In this document: positions 43,279 to 48,631 of the stretch, in pieces | How positions within the stretch are numbered: the stretch's first letter is position 1 | Layout of the letters: every line of letters starts with the position of its first letter | Assembly: GCA_030263375.1 (NCBI GenBank) | Contig: SZOV01000013.1 | Location: forward strand, 1 to 48,631 | Reading direction: 5' to 3' | From: Deltaproteobacteria bacterium PRO3 | GTDB lineage: Bacteria > UBA10199 > DSSB01 | Length of the DNA: 48,631 nt | Position numbers and translations under genes: made by a program | Notes under the pieces: model-generated | What the model was told of the DNA's origin: nothing | Databases searched by the model: none | What the model saw: only the letters and a program-made list of their open reading frames with translations

Positions 43279-43486
43279 CGATAAGATTGTTTGATTTGTA
43301 GATAAGAACGCGGATGTTTCTAAACCTAGCTTTCATATATTCATATGATAAATAACGTTTTTTTGATATGTTACATAAAGCTAGACATTTTATACACTTC
43401 CACAAATACCCCTCCTCAAAACCACACCTACAAATAAATATAATAATTTCAATATATTATTAATATTTTTCCAAAGCCTGGGCACT

Positions 43487-43502
43487 TGGCACTGTCTTTG
43501 TA
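43487..43502 (+). promoter_or_regulatory. Sigma-54-like -24/-12 promoter for the 200/127-aa operon
   Basis: TTGGCACTGTCTTTGTA has a consensus -24 half and exact 10-nt spacing to a TTGT -12 half. It follows about 200 bp of AT-rich non-coding DNA (43279-43486) and precedes a 140-nt gap to the ATG. Of the five sites, this one has the longest leader. Confidence 0.65.
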
Positions 43503-43512
43503 ATGAGAGAAA

Positions 43513-43642
43513 GACACGTGCCGTCCAGCGGCACAAAAATAAAATCTCTGTACCAGCCCTATTCCTCATCCTCGGGGCCGCGGCATCAGAGGGCCGCGGC
43601 CCCAATTTTTGAGGAACAGGGGCGCCAAGATCGGGGGAGCTT
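43513..43642 (+). ncRNA. Structured leader or small RNA with terminator-like hairpin
   Basis: Predicted transcription from the sigma-54-like promoter would start near 43513. A hairpin GTGCCG-TCCAG-CGGCAC lies at 518-534 of this kb. A strong GC hairpin follows (GGGGCCGCGG 43574-43583 with 43594-43603), extended by a TTCCTCA/TGAGGAA outer pairing, and AATTTTT follows the inner stem. This could be an attenuator before the 200-aa gene or the end of a short RNA of about 100 nt. It could also simply terminate readthrough from upstream. Confidence 0.35.
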
Positions 43643-44245
43643 ATGGGAAATATTTTTGACCTTTTCGATACATCGGAAACGCGATGCGTTGCGGGCCTGG
43701 GGCTTTCGGCCCTCGGCGTCGGTGCCGGCTTGCCCGTCGCGGTGGAGGCCTGCACGGAGGTCGTGGAAAAGATCGTGGACGATGTTGGGGATCGAGGTCG
43801 CGAGGCCCACGACTTCCTGCGCGATAAAATTTGCGATTCGGAGCCCGTCATGGGCTCGGGCATGTTCCCGTTGCTCTTCGGCCCCGCCTTCCCCGTCACC
43901 ACCCTCACGGTGCCCTTCCAGAAAATCGCCTGCGGGGAGGACTTCCAGATTCCGGAGATCGATCCCTCGCTCTTGCTTTCTTCCGTTCTACCCTTCGCCG
44001 GCCCGGGGGCACTCCTGGCCTACGGTGTCCATCGCGCGATCGAGGAGCGGGTGGATACGAGGGAGTTGTTCCGAAATTTCGCGGAAGACTTGGTCGGCGG
44101 CGTCCTGCTGATGGGCGGCGCGAAGGCGCTGAAGCGCGTTCAGCTGCGGCAATTCAAGCAAATTCACCACTCCCTGTCTCCCGAGGTCCGCGAGCTGCTG
44201 AAACAGGCCGTCAAGACGCCCTCCGACAGCGTCAACGCGAAATAG
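43643..44245 (+). CDS. 200-aa protein with four hydrophobic segments
   Basis: Hydrophobic or Gly-rich stretches lie at about 16-40 (GLGLSALGVGAGLPVAV), 69-92, 109-132 (LLLSSVLPFAGPGALLAYGV) and 148-163 (LVGGVLLMGG). It has no cleavable signal and no recognised domain. Several Cys residues (15, 37, 64, 97) are spread along the first half. A GGGGGAG sequence lies close upstream of the ATG. It is followed after 10 bp by the 127-aa gene, behind the same sigma-54-like promoter. A membrane-associated component of the system is plausible, but function is unknown. Confidence 0.78.
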   Translation: MGNIFDLFDTSETRCVAGLGLSALGVGAGLPVAVEACTEVVEKIVDDVGDRGREAHDFLRDKICDSEPVMGSGMFPLLFGPAFPVTTLTVPFQKIACGEDFQIPEIDPSLLLSSVLPFAGPGALLAYGVHRAIEERVDTRELFRNFAEDLVGGVLLMGGAKALKRVQLRQFKQIHHSLSPEVRELLKQAVKTPSDSVNAK

Positions 44246-44255
44246 GAGAAGCGAG

Positions 44256-44639
44256 ATGGGGGATTACTTTCAAAAAACCTTTCGCAAGTGCCTTCTGGGT
44301 ACGGTCGACGCCCTACTGAGGGGCGAGGAACTCTCGCCCACCACCCAAGAGAATTGCGCCGTCGCGGCGCGCGAGGCGAAGAAGGCGGTCGCGGAAGGCG
44401 CCAGCTCTTTCGAAGCGCCGCCTCCCAAATTACTGCTCAAGCGTCGCCCGCCCCGGGCCTATCCGAACGTCTTCTATCGAAGCGAAATGATCTTGAAAAT
44501 GAATTACAACCCGCAGGAGCTGCACGAGAAGGTGGAAAAATTTTTGGAGTCCCTTTCTCCCAAACAGCGGGATGAATTGATGAAACAGCTCCAAAAAAGC
44601 TCCGGAGCCAAGAAGTTCCTGGAAGCGCCGAAAGATTAG
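44256..44639 (+). CDS. 127-aa helical protein, second gene of the small operon
   Basis: AGGAG lies seven nt before the ATG. The N-terminal half is Ala/Glu-rich helix, a Pro-rich segment (APPPKLLLKRRPPRAYP) follows, and the C-terminus is a charged helical hairpin (ELHEKVEKFLESLSPKQRDE). No signal peptide or known family. Tight spacing to the 200-aa gene and a strong terminator just after it define a two-gene transcript. Confidence 0.78.
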   Translation: MGDYFQKTFRKCLLGTVDALLRGEELSPTTQENCAVAAREAKKAVAEGASSFEAPPPKLLLKRRPPRAYPNVFYRSEMILKMNYNPQELHEKVEKFLESLSPKQRDELMKQLQKSSGAKKFLEAPKD

Positions 44640-44690
44640 ATCGACTCGGGGGCACTCCCACCTGCCGAGCGTAAGGCTTAGGTAGGAGCA

Positions 44691-44730
44691 AAGGGTGGCG
44701 GTTGCGAAAGCGACGCCACCTTTTCTATTT
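44691..44730 (+). terminator. Strong intrinsic terminator with GAAA tetraloop
   Basis: A stem with AAGGGTGGCG on the left and GACGCCACCTTTT on the right closes through an inner stem on a GAAA loop, and TTTTCTATTTTT follows. A second imperfect hairpin (CTCCCACCT with AGGTAGGAG) lies just upstream at about 44655-44689. It ends the 200/127-aa operon before the convergent 302-aa gene. Confidence 0.85.
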
Positions 44731-44787
44731 TTATCGGAAAAATTTCGGCTATAGGACTATCTTTGGCTCGGCAAGTCGATCCTGTTT

Positions 44788-45696
44788 TCATTCCGATTCT
44801 TCGGAAGAGCCCAACGACGCTTTCAAAACCGCCGCCCCGATGCGCTCGGCCCCGAACTTACTGAAGACCAGCATGCCGCCGGCGGCGGCGCCACCCGCAA
44901 GTCCCCGAGACATCTCCCCGCTCAACAAGGTCCAGGCACCGCCGATCCCCGTCTCGGATTCCGCTTCCCCGGAATATCCCTCGTCGCTTTCGCAGACGGG
45001 GAGACCCTTGTCCTCGTCAAAATAGGCGATATCGTCTTCCGGACAGGAAAATTCCTCCGTCGCCACGGCCACTCGCCCCAATTCCACCAAGAGATTTTGC
45101 GCGAGGCTTAAGACCAGGGGATGGCGCAGGAAGCTCCCCTGCGGCTCCGAGGGCGTGGGAAAGACGGATTCGACGCAGCGAAACCAAAAGGCGTTTCCCA
45201 TCCCCTCGCCGTGCAGGGGCCTCAGCTCGTCCAGCTCGCGGATCAGGGCCCGAAAATCCCCGCGCGAAAAGCGCCCGGCCTTGTCCAAATAAATCTCCAG
45301 CCCGGCGCTCATCCCGGCGCCCGAGGCGCCACAAAAGTACCCCGGCACCAGGATCTCGACGCGGCCTTGCTCGAGCAAGGCCTTCATATCCTCGTAGAGC
45401 AGCTCGCCGTCGACGGCGATGTCTTCCAGACGCAGGGTCTGGGTCCCGGCGCGGCCCGACAGGTGGACCCGAAGGAAGATCCGGGAGGCATAGCTGCCCT
45501 CACCCCAGATCGCGGCGCGGAAGCGATCGAAGTTCCCCGCGATCTCGGCCTGCTCCGGCGTGGCGTAGACGGCGTGTTCCCGGTATTTCCGGAACTGTAG
45601 CTCTTGGTGCCGCGCGAAGGCCGCTTCGTAGTCGGGAAGGCAGATTTTTTCGCGGCAGGACGGATCGGTGTGCCGGACTTGAAATAGCTCGGACAT
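44788..45696 (-). CDS. 302-aa protein with Gly-rich hydrophobic C-terminus
   Basis: No recognised family. The first 240 residues look like a mixed alpha/beta domain (RIFLRVHLSG, VEILVPGYFCGASGAGM). An acidic stretch follows, then SRGLAGGAAAGGMLVFSKFG, a short hydrophobic segment near the C-terminus. AAGGAG precedes the ATG, and a sigma-54-like promoter lies about 58 nt upstream. By promoter type and hydrophobic tail it probably belongs with the core system; the N-terminal LPDYEAAFARHQ faintly recalls the neighbours' EFxEAE motif, too weakly to count. Confidence 0.8.
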   Translation of the reverse strand: MSELFQVRHTDPSCREKICLPDYEAAFARHQELQFRKYREHAVYATPEQAEIAGNFDRFRAAIWGEGSYASRIFLRVHLSGRAGTQTLRLEDIAVDGELLYEDMKALLEQGRVEILVPGYFCGASGAGMSAGLEIYLDKAGRFSRGDFRALIRELDELRPLHGEGMGNAFWFRCVESVFPTPSEPQGSFLRHPLVLSLAQNLLVELGRVAVATEEFSCPEDDIAYFDEDKGLPVCESDEGYSGEAESETGIGGAWTLLSGEMSRGLAGGAAAGGMLVFSKFGAERIGAAVLKASLGSSEESE

Positions 45697-45753
45697 AAAA
45701 ACTCCTTAGGGCCTTGTTAGACCTCGAAACACGCGAAGGCCCATCGAAGATTT

Positions 45754-45769
45754 TGCAAATTCCCGGCCA
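45754..45769 (-). promoter_or_regulatory. Sigma-54-like -24/-12 promoter for the 302-aa gene
   Basis: On the minus strand TGGCCGGGAATTTGCA has an imperfect -24 half but a perfect TTGCA -12 half with 10-nt spacing. It lies about 58 nt before the ATG. The remainder of 45770-45970, toward the divergent kinase gene, is AT-rich and holds no gene. Confidence 0.6.
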
Positions 45770-45970
45770 CTTCCCCGGAGACTCGCCCTTTAATCCCTTG
45801 AAATAACTCATTAAATAAGCGCGCGGGCCACACTTCCCCTCGGCAGCTGTCTAAAAGGTATCAATCATGGGCACGACTTAAATTTTTCCATAAATTTCAA
45901 TATATTTTAGGAGACGGTCGTCTTCGTTTTTTGTTATATTTTCGCACATTAGACCGCCGCTCAGGCCGTT

Positions 45971-48631
45971 ATGGGCTCCAAATCGACCGCCAAATCCCGC
46001 CGAACTTCCCCCGCCGCCGGCCCCTTCGCCGGACGCTATGAACTGCTGCGCCCCCTGGGCCAGGGCGGCGGAGGCACGGTCTTTCTGGCCCGCGACTTGC
46101 GGCGGGGCGGCCAAGAAGTCGCGCTGAAGATCCTCGACCGGCGCCGAAGCAAAGACCCGGCCCTGGCCGCCGCCATGCAAAACGAATTCGCCGCCCTCGC
46201 CCTGCTGCGCCACCGCAATCTGGCCCAAGTCCACGACTTCGGCGCGACCCGCGAGGAGATGTTCTTCTCCTCGGAGTACGTCCCCGGCGAGGACCTGCTC
46301 TCCGCCGCGCGCGGCGCCGATCTCAACACCGTCTTCCGCCTCGTCGTCGAACTGCTGCGCGCCCTCGACTACCTGCACCGCCGCGGCGTGCTGCACCTGG
46401 ACTTGAAACCGGAGAACATCCTCGTCGCCAAGCCCGAGGGCGGCGAACGCGGCCTCAAGCTGATCGACTTCGGCCTGGCCGAATGGAAGCGCCGGGGCGT
46501 GAGCGGCCCGGGGGAATTCAGCGGCACCCCGCCCTACGCGGCGCCCGAGCTTATGCTCGAACAAGGCGCCGGCCCCGCCAGCGACATCTACGCCCTGGGG
46601 ATGCTCTTCCACCGCCTCTTCGCGAAAGAGTTCCCCTTCCCGTCCCAAGATCCCCTGGCCATGATGCAGACCCAAGTCTCCGGACCGCCGCGCCGCGCGC
46701 GGGGATTGAACCCCGCGCTGCCGGAAGCCTTCTCCGAGCTGCTATTCAAGATGGTCGCCAAAGATCCCCGCGATCGCTTCGCCTCGATCCCGGAGCTGCT
46801 GGCGGCGATCAACGCCGTCCTGGACGAGAATTTCCGCCTGCGCGGCGCCGCCGCACCGGCGGCCATCCTCGAGGAATCCGACCATTTCTTTCGCCACGCG
46901 CTCCTCGACCGCCTGACCGAGGAGCTGCAATCCTCGGCGCCGAGGCGTCTCGCGATCGTGGGAGGCCCCGGTCTGGGCAAAAGCCGGTTGCTGCGGCGAC
47001 TCAAGGAATTGCTGCAATTAGCGGGGCGCCATCCGCTGTACTTCGCCGACGCGGAAACCCTGAACTCCGCGGCCGCGGCCGCCGTGCCGCTTTCCGCGGG
47101 GCAGGCCGTCCTGGTCGACGGGGCCGAAGCGGGTCTTCCGCTTTCGCCGCCGGCGGCCGCGTGGCTGGATGCGGCGGCAGGCCCCGTCCTCCTCGCCGTC
47201 GAATCCCCCGAGGCCCTGCCCTCGGGCTTCCAAGCCGAGACCCTCCAGCCCTTGACCGAGGCGGAGCTCGCGGAGTTCTTGCGAAGCGAGATCCAAGACC
47301 TTCCGCTCTCCGCCGCGAGCCGCTCCCTGCGCGCCCAGTCTTCGGGACGCGCGGACCGGCTGGAAGACCTGCTCCAGGCCCTGCGCGAAGAAGGCTTGCT
47401 GCAGTGGGGCGAGGCCGGGTGGCGCTGGGCGGATGCGGAGGCCGCGATTCCGGCAGACCTGCTCCAGCGGCAGACCCGGCGCTGGGAGGAGAGGCGCTCC
47501 CAACTGCTCGAGATCCTCAAACTCTCGCCGCTCGGCCTCGGCGTCGAGACCCTCGCCGGCCTACTGGGGGTTTCGCCTTCCGTCCTGCAGCCGCGGCTTC
47601 AGGCCTGGACGGAGGCCGGCCACCTCCGGCGCCGCGAAGAGGCGGGCGAGGCGGCTTATGCTATTCCCGAGACGCAGGTGGCTTCGGCAGCGCGGGCCGA
47701 CCGCGATTGGCCGGGGCTGCGCCTCGAGCTGGAGCGACATTACGCGCGCGGCGAATTCGCCCTCGGGGCTCAAATCGCCTCCCTCCTGGAGCGGGCGAAC
47801 CCCGATCGCGAGGCGATCCCGCCCCTCGTCCGGATCCTGGCCGCCCGCCATTACGCGGCCGCCGGCCGAAACGAGGCCGCCCTCGCCCTGCTTCCCGCTC
47901 AAGCGCCCTCGGCGTCCGCCGAGGAGGCCGGCTTGTATTGGGAGGTCCGCGCCCGGGCCCAGCTCAGCCTTGGGAAACTCGAGGCCGCGGAGCAGGCGCT
48001 GACCGCCGCCCAAGAGGCCTACGAAAAGATCCCGGAGCCCTCGGGCCTCTCGCGCGTCCACAACCTGCGCGGCCTGGCGGAAAACCGCCTGGGCCGCCGC
48101 GAAGCCGCCGTCGCCTGTTTCCAGCGGGCCATCGAGGCCGCGCGTTCGGCCCAAGACCCTTACGCCCAAGGGCTGGCGGAGATGAATCTGGGCAACGCCC
48201 ATCACGACGCGGGCCGGCTGGAAGACGCGCGCGCCCATTACGAGCGCGCCCTGCGTTCCGCCGAGGCCGCCGACCACCCGCTGCTGCGCCTGAAGCTGCT
48301 GCGCAATCGCGTCAACCTCCTCTACACCATGGGCCGCGCTGCCGACGCGGAGGCCGGCGCCTACGAGCTGCTGCGCCGGGCCCTGCGCGCGGATCTCCCC
48401 GACGAGCAGGCCGCCGCACTCAACTTCCTCTCGCTCTTCGCCGGACAGCGCGGCGACGCGGAGGCTCAGCGGCGTCACCTGGACCGGGCGATCGCCCTCC
48501 TGGAGTCGAGAGGCGTCTCGCCCCTGCTCCCGCAGCTCTATTTCAACCGCGCCTACCTGCATTGGGACGCGAAAAAATTTCCCGCGGCCCAGCTCGACGC
48601 CGAAGCGGCCTTGTTCCGGAGCTTCGCGCCA
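45971..48631 (+). CDS. Ser/Thr protein kinase fused to a P-loop and TPR region (3' end beyond window)
   Basis: An open frame of 887 codons runs off the right edge without a stop. Kinase domain at about 22-285: glycine loop LGQGGGGTVFLA, Lys 53 in VALKIL, catalytic HLDLKPENIL (142-151, a non-RD loop because Leu replaces Arg), DFG 166-168, and GTPPYAAPE. Then a Walker A motif GGPGLGKS (331-338), a degenerate AAA/STAND-like region, and TPR repeats from about 640 on (e.g. NLGNAHHDAGRLEDARAHYE). In delta-type bacteria this layout often continues into sensor or sigma-54-activation domains; that part is not visible. It is divergent from the 302-aa gene and a candidate controller of the nearby sigma-54-like promoters. 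Confidence 0.92.
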   Translation, partial: MGSKSTAKSRRTSPAAGPFAGRYELLRPLGQGGGGTVFLARDLRRGGQEVALKILDRRRSKDPALAAAMQNEFAALALLRHRNLAQVHDFGATREEMFFSSEYVPGEDLLSAARGADLNTVFRLVVELLRALDYLHRRGVLHLDLKPENILVAKPEGGERGLKLIDFGLAEWKRRGVSGPGEFSGTPPYAAPELMLEQGAGPASDIYALGMLFHRLFAKEFPFPSQDPLAMMQTQVSGPPRRARGLNPALPEAFSELLFKMVAKDPRDRFASIPELLAAINAVLDENFRLRGAAAPAAILEESDHFFRHALLDRLTEELQSSAPRRLAIVGGPGLGKSRLLRRLKELLQLAGRHPLYFADAETLNSAAAAAVPLSAGQAVLVDGAEAGLPLSPPAAAWLDAAAGPVLLAVESPEALPSGFQAETLQPLTEAELAEFLRSEIQDLPLSAASRSLRAQSSGRADRLEDLLQALREEGLLQWGEAGWRWADAEAAIPADLLQRQTRRWEERRSQLLEILKLSPLGLGVETLAGLLGVSPSVLQPRLQAWTEAGHLRRREEAGEAAYAIPETQVASAARADRDWPGLRLELERHYARGEFALGAQIASLLERANPDREAIPPLVRILAARHYAAAGRNEAALALLPAQAPSASAEEAGLYWEVRARAQLSLGKLEAAEQALTAAQEAYEKIPEPSGLSRVHNLRGLAENRLGRREAAVACFQRAIEAARSAQDPYAQGLAEMNLGNAHHDAGRLEDARAHYERALRSAEAADHPLLRLKLLRNRVNLLYTMGRAADAEAGAYELLRRALRADLPDEQAAALNFLSLFAGQRGDAEAQRRHLDRAIALLESRGVSPLLPQLYFNRAYLHWDAKKFPAAQLDAEAALFRSFAP

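Noticed and set aside
43445-43458. 14-mer AATTTCAATATATT shared with 45893-45906
   Set aside because: Both copies lie in very AT-rich intergenic DNA, at different orientation and distance to their promoters. A chance match is likely.

Overview
The window is a GC-rich (about 65%) bacterial chromosome segment. Squalene-hopene cyclase, a Ser/Thr kinase fused to a P-loop and TPR region, sigma-54-type promoters and giant multidomain proteins together suggest a deltaproteobacterial-type lineage (Bdellovibrionota or UBA10199-like would fit). This placement is inference; no rRNA or marker set is present.

Left flank (1-5.2 kb), housekeeping and isoprenoid. An elaborate nested palindromic element precedes ispH (plus strand). 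Convergent to it is a minus-strand group: an INSIG-like membrane protein, an FKBP-type prolyl isomerase with a signal peptide, a small protein with a very acidic tail, and squalene-hopene cyclase (shc). An INSIG relative beside a triterpenoid cyclase is striking, because INSIG proteins are sterol-linked in eukaryotes.

Core (5.2-40.2 kb), an unrecognised gene system. A plus-strand 939-codon gene ends in an HEAEH zincin-like motif. Facing it, from 40.2 kb down to 8.1 kb on the minus strand, are three consecutive transcription units, each headed by a -24/-12 (sigma-54-like) promoter. Unit 1 holds 606- and 521-aa proteins. Unit 2 holds a 153-aa helical protein, then 424-, 592-, 365- and 496-aa proteins. 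Unit 3 holds a 150-aa paralogue of the 153-aa protein, a 1257-aa protein and a 5922-aa giant. Genes within units abut or overlap. Most of the medium-size proteins share an N-terminal tag (M-x-G-x-x-R-G), an 'EFxEAExxxRRFG'-like motif, a 'GPHGxLLMGxGFLLG'-like hydrophobic stretch and an FHA-like beta module, followed by helical or TPR-like tails. The giant combines an EF-hand, TPR-like helices, a hydrophobic module, several FHA-like modules on low-complexity linkers, a Bud32-like kinase, a RelA/SpoT alarmone-synthetase domain with intact motifs, a DHH-like region, an HD phosphohydrolase-like domain and a PP2C phosphatase.

Right flank (40.6-48.6 kb). On the plus strand are a 587-aa protein with a glycine-rich hydrophobic C-terminus, a class I methyltransferase, a two-gene operon behind a sigma-54-like promoter with a structured leader, and a kinase/P-loop/TPR protein that runs off the window. 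On the minus strand is a 302-aa gene with its own sigma-54-like promoter.

Working hypothesis (inference): the core is a sigma-54-controlled, phospho-signalling-linked apparatus whose giant protein delivers or scaffolds nucleotide-signalling and protein-modifying enzymes. The partial kinase at the right edge is a candidate regulator. No transposase, tRNA, rRNA or CRISPR was seen.
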